From Acanthosoma haemorrhoidale (Eukaryota; Arthropoda; Insecta; Hemiptera; Acanthosomatidae): DNA of 64,000 nucleotides. The translations under genes were made by a program, and so were the position numbers. Under the pieces are notes generated by a model. The model was given only the letters and a program-made list of their open reading frames with translations, was not told the origin of the DNA and made no database searches. Location of the stretch: NCBI GenBank assembly GCA_930367205.1, contig OV884014.1, forward strand, positions 75,681,104-75,745,103, read 5' to 3'. Every line of letters begins with the position of its first letter. Positions within the stretch are counted from its first letter, which is position 1. This document shows positions 35,045 to 44,440 of this stretch, in pieces.

Positions 35045-35337
35045 GACAAGACAGCGTCTCGCTCCAACGAGCGTCGTTCCAAACTCTCACGTTTTCACAA
35101 ACCCCTCCAGATGGAGAAGCTCCCCAGTCGGAAACAAGCGTGGAAGCGCAAGAAGAGACGAAGAGCTCCTTGGACTTCAACTACAGAGAGTCTCTAGCAC
35201 TCACGCGTCTGTACAAGTTGGAGTTTCACGGATGCCTTGGCATGACGTTGACCCTGGAAAATTGTTGTTCTGGAGTCAGACAGTCGGAAAACGAGACTTT
35301 GCCAGCGAGAGGGTATGAAAATTATAAAGAAAATTAG
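35045..35337 (+). CDS. Candidate coding segment, unidentified
   Basis: A 97-codon frame is open from the TGA at 35,042 to a TAG at 35,335-35,337. The second half is well mixed and coding-like (SSLDFNYRESLALTRLYKLE, then NCCSGVRQSENE). There is a possible acceptor CCCCTCCAG at about 35,110. An overlapping frame (34,949-35,197) is Arg/Lys-rich and competes for the 5' part. No family recognised and no donor; it could be a last exon or a chance frame in a GC patch. Confidence 0.22.
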
Positions 35338-37713
35338 TCGACCACTTTAACTTTAATGAATATCTTGGGCCTAAGCCGCCACGGGTCGGTGGGCAGAGGG
35401 GGAGCTCACTCACCGTGCCCCCCCCCCCCGCGGCAACTCTAGCGAAATTTTAACACTTGTAAGGCTTTTACATTTTATTTTATCTTTTTGTTTTCACCGA
35501 CTTTTTCTGGTATTAACTGTTTCTTACCTATCAACATTCATTAATGGTTTTGAGTTATGCGATGAAACGGATGTACCTCATATATTCGGTAGATCACAGC
35601 AAGTCACCATCAGCTTAAAGATTACAGCACAATCCGTGCTAAAAATAAGGATCATGCAGAGTGACAAAAACTTTATTTGTTACATTTGACTATTAATACT
35701 TGACAGATTACTATAAAAAAAAATTATAGAACGGTAAAATAAAATAAAATATGAGTTTCTTTGGTGAGATAAGCAGGGAAAATGAATAAAAGTGTTAAGT
35801 CTAACCTGGACGAATATGGTATATAAGATAGTTAGAGCCAGCTATTGGAAGGAAATGAGAATGTTGAGTGAGAGGAAATGAGACGAGAAGGGATTTGTTT
35901 CATAGAACCTTTGTTGGCACGTAGAAAAATGTCACCTCGAGAACGTGCTAACAAATAGTGAGAGGAGGCAGCCGATCAGAAACTAACAGATTCAGTGTCT
36001 CTACAATTCGCACGTTATGTTGAACAGGCTCTTTGCCTGACAACGCGAAAATATGTTGTGAAAACTAACAAAAAGCTGCACAACAAAATAATCTTACTTA
36101 AATAGAATGTAGATGATAAAAGAAAACATAAAATATAAAAATAAGTAAGACTATTTCGAATGTTAGCATGAAATATTGCACTATTGGAATAAAATATGTT
36201 CATTTTCCCTTCAATACTGAAATCATTTGATTTAATTAATTTTAATATGTACTTTAACTTGTTTATGATTTAATAAATATGTTTAATAAGAAATCGTTTT
36301 GCTTACGATTGACAGTAAAAAATAAATTTAAAAAAAAAGTGCATTTTGAGTGGCTAGGTCTAATATCGATTCAGCCATAAAGAAAACCTGTGTCAAAACC
36401 CAACTCTCAGGGAAAGCATCAGGAAACCTCTAGAAGCAGGAAACTAGAGTATATGAAATATATTGTACCAGTAAATATATGCAAGGGAAAAGAAACCTTG
36501 AGACAAAGGCACCTTGCTAGCTTTGTAACTATTATTTTATTTATATATTCTATCTAAAAGATTATTTTCCGAGTTCCTGGAAATCGGCTTTCGAATACAT
36601 TCTGTTCAAATTCCTTCATAAGGGAAGACAAATATGCACCTTCAGCCCAAGGAAATCTTCAGTTATCCTTCCAACTAGTGTGAAGGGTTCAAGTCCTACA
36701 GCTGTCATCAACAGGACAGCACCCTTCTGGGCGGAGGGAAAACAAATTTAGAAATAAAAAAACCAAAAAAAGAAAACAAAAAAAACAACAACAGCAAAGT
36801 GGACGAGAGGCTTTGTAATTAGCTCTTTCATCTGCTGGCTGTCTGGACTCCCTTTTGTCCCAGATTTAAAAAGTAAGGACCGAAGGGGGAAGATGTTGCA
36901 GGACGGTTGACATTTGTGATTACGCACTGTCTTCGGGCTCCGGGGATTAACAGGATCCTTCTCGCTCAGGGGATCCTTTTTCATTTCGGGGGAAAAAAAA
37001 CAAAAACAGAACGGGACCTTTTCACTTCTAATAACGCTCGTCAGGTGTCCAAGGGGGATTATCCTGACGTTAATGGTACGTCTGGATTGACTGTCAAGGA
37101 GGCAAGGGAGGGGGATATTGCCCGAGCCAAATTCGTCTAAGTAATTTGTTTTGTACATAATTTAATTAAAAAATTAAAGACTACTGGGGTATACTCACCA
37201 AGAAAGGTTATGTTGCAAGCTATACTAACTAATGCCTATGGAAATATGAATTATAATTTAATATGGCGAACACAAAAAATATGATGTTTTCTATGCTATC
37301 AAACTTAATTTTTAATAGTTTTATTGGTATTTTCAAAACCATAAATTTCATACAAACTGAAGGTTTTTGTTGGGAGATCCACTTGGGTTGATAAAAGATT
37401 TGTTTTCACGTTTTGACATTCCTGAGGAGCTCATTAGGTGTTGAGCAGTTCAAAACATTTAGCGTACCCCTAAGATATTGTACATTGAGGACATAGTAGT
37501 CTTCTACTCATTTATATACTCACAGGAAGCAATGAACTCACTACATAAACCCGAATATTTTCAGTCGTGGGTCTGTCTGTTCTGGAGTTGAGGAGGAGTC
37601 CATTAGCTTTTATTAAATTTTATAATAAGGCTACCATTGATTACCCGAAGACAGGCAAAATATTGATAACTCCAAAAAAAAAAAATTACGGCTTATATAT
37701 TTTCTATAATATT
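35338..37713. other. Non-coding DNA
   Basis: Contains a run of 12 C at 35,418-35,429 and a GC-richer patch at 36,830-37,140. The latter has opposing small frames on both strands, neither recognisable. The rest is AT-rich. Confidence 0.4.
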
Positions 37714-38086
37714 GAGTGGTGTAACTTTTATTGTGCAATAATTACAATCTGCCTTTTATAAGGCAATAATAATACAGATAAATGATCTCATTCATACCAT
37801 ATTTACAGTCATCATTCACTCGCTCATTCATACAATAGGACATGATTGGAGAAACTGGCCATTGCCAGGACTCCCACTGTCATGCGATTATAGCAGGTCA
37901 CGAGGCCACTGCCGTTTCAGTCTCCGAGGAGGATTATAGGGATGAGTGGCGCAGTGCAAAGACTGTGCTACAGGATTAGGGTGGTTGGAAAGGCTACTGT
38001 GGAATTTCATAAACTTGGAAGGGATGAGTTCTAGAATGTAGGGTATATTAAGGTCGTTATGAAGGGTTTTGTAAGAGTGGTGTAAC
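37714..38086 (-). mobile_element. Family-A LINE, 3' end with perfect 12-bp TSD and internal UTR deletion
   Basis: The insertion (37,726-38,074) is flanked by GAGTGGTGTAAC at 37,714-37,725 and 38,075-38,086. On the minus strand it encodes the ORF2 end without a break (LHNDLNIPYILELIPSKFMK to PRRLKRQWPRDLL, stop near 37,888). The UTR then lacks about 150 bp: sequence jumps from the CATGTCCT element directly to ATTGTATGAATGAGCGAG. The perfect TSD and open frame point to a relatively young insertion. Confidence 0.92.
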
Positions 38087-38579
38087 AAATTAATGATCTG
38101 TATGTCCTGATTAACAACATGAATTTTATTGCGACGCTTCAGGAAACTAAATTTAAATTTGTAAGAAATTTAAATAATAATAGCTCTCATTCTGTTGTAC
38201 AGAATTCGGCATGTAATTTGGAGATTTTAAACTTATCACTACGAATTGGTGTCTCTAGCCATCATTCGCACTTCTTCTGTCCTAGGATATTATGTTGAGA
38301 AAAGTCACTAAGACATGAGTATTAAAGTAAGATCTCTCTATTTCCTAATTAAGTAGTTTGTCGTAGTAGTAATTAAATGATTAATTTAAAGTCGATCCCT
38401 TCCAGAAATGGAATTTTGGTCCATTTTGGTCCATTAACGCTGCTGGTATCCAAAGACACAAAGGAATATTGTATAGTGGTATTTTGTTGATAATATATTT
38501 AGTTAATAATTGCTTCGCAGTGGTGAATTACTACGCGTCACTAAATTGTCACAGAGGGTGGAGTGGATATAATATTTAG

Positions 38580-38720
38580 TAGCCATGGAGACAGCCATCA
38601 TGTGCCCATCTTACTGGCGGGACAAACTGCTACAAAAAGTCCACCGGTTCCCGCGCGCGGGAACAGTAAACTGTTCCTTTTTACTGCGCCTGCTCCCTTC
38701 GCCCGTCGGAATAAATACAT
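38580..38720. promoter_or_regulatory. GC-rich patch with E2F-like palindrome and overlapping second palindrome
   Basis: GTTCCCGCGCGCGGGAAC (38,647-38,664) is a perfect 18-bp palindrome containing two inverted TTCCCGCG half-sites of E2F type. It overlaps GGAACAGTAAACTGTTCC (38,660-38,677), 8-bp arms around AA. The two cannot form hairpins at once because they share GGAAC. A third GGCGGGA word lies at about 38,616, and TAGCCATGGAGAC near 38,580 is X-box-like. The setting resembles a cell-cycle promoter, but no gene is identified beside it. Confidence 0.35.
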
Positions 38721-39400
38721 ATTAATAGATTTTGATATAGCCGAAGTTAAATATCTTCTGAGGCTGCTGTGGCTTTTCAAAAATTACGTCTAAAAATCCC
38801 ATCAAGTTATGTACATTAATGCCGTCAGTTTACGAGCTTTAAAAAAGAGGAATATCCCAAAGGGAAGGTGGGAAGGAGTGGAAGATAAAAAAGAATAAAG
38901 GTTGAAAGAGAAATATAGGACCGGCTTGGGTCGGGTTCCTTGCCCGCTCCTGACGGACTGTCTTCTTGAGCAGGTCTTTGGATAGCAGCTCCAACAATAT
39001 TATTCCTACTTTATTACCACCGCAGGTGTGAACGTCAGTCAACCATCTTAGCAATTATGACTAAACTCTGGAATAACCGGGTAACTTCATTCGATTAAAG
39101 AAGGCTACTAAACTAACGTAAACCATTTTCTATGGATCTGTTCAAGAGCGATTCAAGAGCAAGTCTGTTATTATATTAACACTTATTTTATTCTTTTTAT
39201 CAACTATCACTAAAATTCGTTTAACAAAAAAATGTAAATAGCTGGATTCTTGCCATAACTAAACAACGATTGAATCGTACAATAACCAATTTTACCTGTA
39301 AAAACATAAAAATACTTTTATAATAAAAATAACTCACAATATTTGCATAATTTATATTAAATACTAATAATACAGTAGTAGTGACTGAGTAGAAAATATA

Positions 39401-39516
39401 TACAGAAAAAAACAAAAAAAAATGTATCCACTGGTTAACAGTCTATAACTTCGTCAATTAGTTTGCAAGTTATAGACTTTTAAACAGTGGATACATTTTT
39501 TTTGGTTTTTTCTGTA
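39401..39516. mobile_element. 116-bp near-perfect hairpin, MITE-like
   Basis: Arms 39,401-39,451 and 39,467-39,516 pair over about 50 bp with few mismatches around a 15-nt loop. The core is ATGTATCCACTG...GTCTATAACTT against its complement. The ends read TACAG and CTGTA, i.e. a TA dinucleotide followed by CAG inverted ends. That is compatible with a Tc1/mariner-type palindromic MITE using a TA target, though a microRNA-like precursor cannot be excluded from sequence alone. Confidence 0.7.
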
Positions 39517-40257
39517 CGTATGGGCTGAGGCGTGAAAATCAGCTCTAGATCACTGTTCTGTAGAGGCCAAAGTGGCTACTTAGTGACTAACTTCGGTCCG
39601 TCGTAGGGGACACAGAGGTCACTCCTGTTAACTTTTCGAGGAATTCTGGGTATATACCTGAGCAAATTCCCGGGTCGGGCTTTCTGTAATTCCGTTCCGG
39701 GACAAAGGTGGTAAGTGCCTAATATATTTATGTAACATCAGCTTATTTGTGACAATACTTACTCATAATGAAATAATTATCGTTGTTTTTTAATGAACAA
39801 TAACTTTTTTTACTTCTTTGGGGGAGGGAGGGGGGGTCCCTGCCGAGTAAAACATCAACAGGGGCATCTATTTCAACAAAAGGTTTACATGTAATATTAC
39901 GTGTGCATATTGAAATTAGTTCGCTTTTTAATATTATGTAAAAATAACAACGAAACTTAGAAATATCGTTTCTTTTTCTTTATTACATTATAACAGGCTT
40001 ATTTCAAATATTTTATAAATTTGTATCGTAACATTTTTATCTGAATTGCTCGAACTTTAATGTACTTTTGTTGAAAGTTTAAAGTTGTTTTAGAATTGTA
40101 AAAGGAAAATTTATTTTTCTTAGGTTCGTGAATAGTGGGCTCAGCCCCATAGATTTTTCCTGGTCAGAACTTAAAATCTTACAAAGATTTTTTAATAAAT
40201 TTTTTCATGAAACATACACAATTTAATATACCGAGTGTTCATGCCTTTTAGTTTCAG

Positions 40258-40478
40258 ATCGTTTTTGTGGGCCCCATTGTATAAGTTGCATACAGATAGC
40301 AGACATTGAATTTCCATCCTCACTGAACTGCTCTGTGTACCCGAGTAAATTGTGGCCTCCAAGATACCTGGGAGGCCTGCCACTTAGCAGACAGAGTTAC
40401 CGTACTCGGAGTGCCGTTGCACGTGCTCTATCGCCCCGGATCTGCCACCTGTGCGAAGTAGAGGATCCGAAGAGAATG
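40258..40478 (+). CDS. Candidate internal exon, unidentified
   Basis: The segment is bounded by a good acceptor (CTTTTAGTTTCAG, AG at 40,256-40,257) and a consensus donor (ATG|GTAAGT, GT at 40,479-40,480). It is open in one frame for 73 codons plus two leading bases. Six cysteines occur, including FCGPHCISC at the start and ICHLCEVEDP near the end, with a basic stretch LSRQSYRTRSAVARALS between. The pattern resembles an extracellular or zinc-binding Cys-rich exon, but I recognise no family. The minus strand is also open for 63 codons here (40,192-40,383), which lowers confidence. No partner exon was found. Confidence 0.3.
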
Positions 40479-40480
40479 GT

Positions 40481-42420
40481 AAGTGAGGAGGGTGGATGTA
40501 AGTAATGCCTGGCGGAGTGTACTGTCAATCCGATCGTTTCTTATCTTATTTATAAACCCGCTATTTACAAATTTACACCTGAAGACACTTACCAGTCAGG
40601 AAGCTGTTAACTACTTCATTCTTATATCTTGTAGCTTTTTACAACAGAAAAACTTTGTGTAGATAGTATTATGCATATCAATGGGTTTCATTGATATTTT
40701 TATAAGTACGTTTATTTATTTAAGCCCCTATATATTCTCATTCAGTGCTGAGCAGCAGATATCCTGTAGCACCATCCTCTATTTCTGGCAATGAAATAAA
40801 TTCACTCTAGGGACCTGAACCCATAACTTCCATACCATGAAGAAAGTCATGTCTATGGTTCCCAGTGGTTTTTATAGCAACACAAACTCCTTATTGTACT
40901 TATCTTAACCAACTTTCTAACAGGAAATGCGTATTTTTATTTTGCCTGCTTTTCATTCTGTAAGCGTTATATACAACACTCAACAGTAATTGGGTACATC
41001 TCAAGTTGTCTAATCTACTGTAGGCTATACTGATATTATCCCGATTCCGTTTTGACACTCCCGTTTGATCTCAACAATTCTTCAAGTTTAGAAGAACGAC
41101 TTAAATCGTAATTTTGATGCTAAAAAAATTATTTTTCGTCACTTTTAGACTCATTGGATGCTAAGATTTAATCGGCCCGCGGAACTTTGATGCTTTGTTC
41201 CTTGACCAATTCTTAGCATTATTACTTTTGGGATATTTATTAAAACTTTCTAAGGTCCTAAATTTGAGTGCTGTTAACCATTCTTGACCAGTGAACCAAA
41301 AACATGGCCCCAAGGCCTACAACTCGAACATTATATTATTCATTACACTTGAAAAATAAATGGTCCCGTATTCTATTTAGTGTCGTGTTTTCTCATGTTA
41401 CTGATCACATGCTTTAATGATTTTGAACTTTTGATTTGATTTGATATTTGTCATTTTCTTATTATCCTATGTAGGAAAAAAAATAATGTTTAGGAGTCAA
41501 TAATCGAAATATTGTCTTCAATGTCAGCCAACCCGTTTTAAATAGGTTTATATTTAAAATTTATTTTTTTTATATTTGCCAATTTCCGGTATAAAACAAC
41601 GAGTGATTGATATACAATAGTTTAATGGATTTTTTAAAAACTCACCTGGAATTGCGGAACAACTTAATAATAAGTTCTTTTTACGTCCTTTATTACTTTT
41701 AGATATACCTCAAGATTCAAATTAAGTTGGATTTTTCAAAAATTCATTCAGTAAGATAATTTTTTTTTTAATGTAATGAATGTGAGGCCAAAGATCTTGG
41801 ATCGACTATTTTTAAGTATACATCGACCCGGATAACACAACTTATATTTACAGGCATATTATATACAAATGCCCACACTCTGCTCTGTGAGGGATCTGGG
41901 CTTATAATCCAAACATATGCTATTTAATCGGGGCAACTTCCTGGACAGGCACCCGGACTAAGGGGAAAAAAGGACTGTTTTGATCTAAGAAGAAATAGAG
42001 GGTCGTGGCGGAGGGTTTAAATAAAGATATAGTGAGGAAGCATTCGTTTCGAGGCCGGCCAGCCGTAAATTCGTGTTAATTTTTATTTACACGAAAAGGT
42101 GTTTGTTCGAGCGGAATAATTTCGTTAATGGCGGCCGTTCTGTTATCTTAAGGACTCCTGGCCGGGAGTAAACAGTTTGGTTTGGACTCGGTTAGTTGCT
42201 GCACCGAACACCTTCTTGGAAGCTTGAGGGGTAGACTGCCCAGAATACGGGGCTGGGGGTTTAACCCGAAGGATTTATAGTAAACAGGGAGATGGCCCTG
42301 TATGAGAAGTGAAAACAAACCAGCCCGAGGTTTTATTTATCCGATAAACTACTCAGGCCGAATAAAATACTGTTGGGTTGAGGGGTCTCGATGATAATCT
42401 ATTCGGTAAACATGGAGAGA
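40481..42420. other. Non-coding DNA
   Basis: AT-rich until about 41,940, then GC-richer. A B-box-like GGTTCAGGTCC on the minus strand (about 40,810-40,824) has no matching A box. No gene supported. Confidence 0.4.
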
Positions 42421-42421
42421 C

Positions 42422-42700
42422 TGTCTTCTGGTTCTGTCTTGTGTAATGCCTTGGCTAGTAAATATTGACACCAGCTGTCCTCCGCTGGCTGTTGGTCTCT
42501 ATCAGTGACTCTGTGTGAGTTAGTCACTGGCTCTTGACACTTGTACCACTTCTGTCGTCTGCACGGCCTTTGATGGCCTCGTATGGCCAGACTTTCCGGG
42601 GCACTCGAGGCACTTACAATGTTGGCGCCCAACAGTATGTGCGCGAGGCAGATGGAGATGACACTTAAGATCTCTTCAAGTATCCTTACAATGTTGGCCG
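42422..42700 (+). mobile_element. Possible LTR-retrotransposon remnant
   Basis: TGGCGCCCAACA (42,623-42,634) matches the first 12 bases expected of a tRNA-Lys primer-binding site. It is preceded a few bases upstream by CTTACA, a plausible LTR end. The 14-mer CTTACAATGTTGGC recurs exactly at 42,613-42,626 and 42,685-42,698. A roughly 195-bp LTR starting near TGTCTTCTGG (42,422) would fit, but no second LTR or pol sequence is present. The short frames on both strands here are unremarkable. Confidence 0.3.
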
Positions 42701-43013
42701 GTGGATGTTTGTGGCTGTGTCAAAGATACCGCCGTCTTGCCGACTGGAAAAATAATATCAAGACATAATGCTTGCTCATTTAGGGCGAAACTATTTCAAA
42801 TCATCAATAAATTACAAAATTCATCCCACACTCCATGGAGTCTAACTTGAATATTATATTATAAAAAATAGCATAAACGAACGTTTAAAAAAAAGTCTAA
42901 TCTAATTTCGTTCTTTAATGAAATCTGTGCTAGACAAATTTATTTAAAAAAAACAAGAATATATATGATATCAAAAATCACTAATGTTTTAGATTACCAT
43001 TTCTAAACTACTT

Positions 43014-43462
43014 AAGCCCCTTTCAGACTATACGGTTTTAACCGTACGTCTAGGGGCACAATTCACTTGTTGGGTTTGATTGGTATTGCGCACATTCCTC
43101 CTGTGACGTTGCGCACACGTATGTACATATTGCAGCCCTTTTTGAAATCATTTCGAGTCTTGAATCAGTAAGTGGATGTAAATAGATTGGCGATGCGTAC
43201 TAGCGTCAATTTACACATGTGTGCGTATTGAAGTACTGAAATGCTATAGTTTTTTAGTGTTAGGCACACTGGCGACTGTACAAACAATATATACAATATA
43301 GATACATCCATTTACTGATCCAAGACTGAAAATGATTATTACAAAAAAAGGTCACAAGATATACACACGTTTCCACAACGTCTCCGAAGATATGCACTAC
43401 CAATCTGAAAAACATGTAGCTATAGCCGTGCAGTAAAAACCGTATAGTGTGAAAGGAGCCTT
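43014..43462. mobile_element. Foldback (long inverted repeat) MITE-like element
   Basis: The ends are inverted repeats: AAGCCCCTTTCAGACTATAC at 43,014 and, on the opposite strand from 43,462, AAGGCTCCTTTCACACTATA, both continuing CGGTTTT. Internal blocks also pair: GTCTTGAATCAGTAAGTGGA (near 43,158) with the complement of TCCATTTACTGATCCAAGAC (near 43,308), and ACGTATGTACATATTG-type sequence near 43,117 with the complement near 43,365. So most of the 449 bp folds on itself. TTAA immediately precedes GCCCC on the left; the right flank reads TTGC, so a TTAA TSD is only suggested. No ORF; it must be non-autonomous. Confidence 0.8.
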
Positions 43463-43559
43463 GCTGCATTTTCATTCACTAGATCAGTCATTTAACTTTA
43501 ACAAGTGTTATTATTTCAACAGAGTTAAAAAAACAACAGTTTTTTTTCTTAGATCTCTA

Positions 43560-44440
43560 ATTATAAGATTAAGGATGAGGGAAAAATAAAGGGATATTTA
43601 GGTTGAGCGGATCCTTGTACTAGGAGTACCTGCTTGAAGGTGGAGTGAGAGAATTAAGGAGTGTGGGAAGCCTCGGTAGAGGTTGGTTGTTGCGGTACAG
43701 TGGTGAGAGTCCACTGGTGGCTGGGCCTAGAGTCCCTCTAGGCATGTAGTGCAGTCTTATTTAGTTGGATAGCTGTGATGGGTGCCCGTTAGAGGCTTGT
43801 TGGTGGGCCAAGCGCCGTGATGTCCACCATTTGGTCTGCTTTACCAAATCTTGAGAGTTGCCATCTTGCCGGTAGTGGTGAGGGTGTCATGTCTCGGAAC
43901 AGAGGGTTTTGGATATGTTTCATCGAGTCAAAGAACTTGATGTGTCTTCTTTGGATGGCTTCGGTGATGGCGGGGACCTCGAACTTTTCGTGGATGTCGG
44001 GAGCCTTCATATCACGAAAAGGGGTATGCCATAGTGCCGTGCGCAGGATTTTGTTCTGGAAGCTCTGGAGTCGAGTTATTGTGCTAGTGAGTAGGGATCG
44101 GAAGAGTGGTGTCCCAAACAGTAGATCGGGACTCTTATATATTAACAGTTTCAGCCGAAGGGATATAGCCGGGCTTGTGGTGAGATGCTGGAGAGAGTAG
44201 TAAGTCCTACGTACTCTTTTCAGCTTCTTCTGCAGGTGTGTGTAGAACGTTATGGTCTGCCTAGGTTGATGCCTAGGTAGCATATGCTGTTGGAAAGTTT
44301 GCATTCAGTCCCGTCTATGGTGAAGCTGGGTGGACGCTTCCGTTTTCCATTCTGGAAGGAGAAGACGATCCCTTGAGTTTTGGCCGGGTTCACCGGAATA
44401 TGGACAGCTCACAGCCTGTCGGTGATTAACTGATTCCCTC
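43560..44440 (-). mobile_element. Jockey-like LINE, ORF2 C-terminal third and 3' UTR
   Basis: On the minus strand the copy enters near 44,440 with INRL-type thumb sequence (VNPAKTQGIVFSF, then CYLGINLGRP). One frameshift near 44,260-44,300 leads into a 171-codon frame ending at 43,789: YSLQHLTTSPAISLRLKLLI, LFGTPLFRSLL, NKILRTALW, then VPAITEAIQRRHIKFFDSMK and PLPARWQ. It is related to family B (same RRHIKFFDS and P.P.RWQ blocks) but longer and GC-richer. The UTR has GGGCACCCATCAC, the counterpart of the family-B hairpin, and runs to about 43,560. The plus-strand frame 43,817-44,200 is a shadow. Confidence 0.88.

Noticed and set aside
38660..38677. Steroid-receptor response element reading of GGAACAGTAAACTGTTCC
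   Set aside because: The half-sites GGAACA and TGTTCC are separated by six bases; receptor dimers need three.
43817..44200. 127-codon plus-strand frame
   Set aside because: It is the antisense shadow of a LINE ORF2 C-terminus whose motifs are clear on the minus strand.
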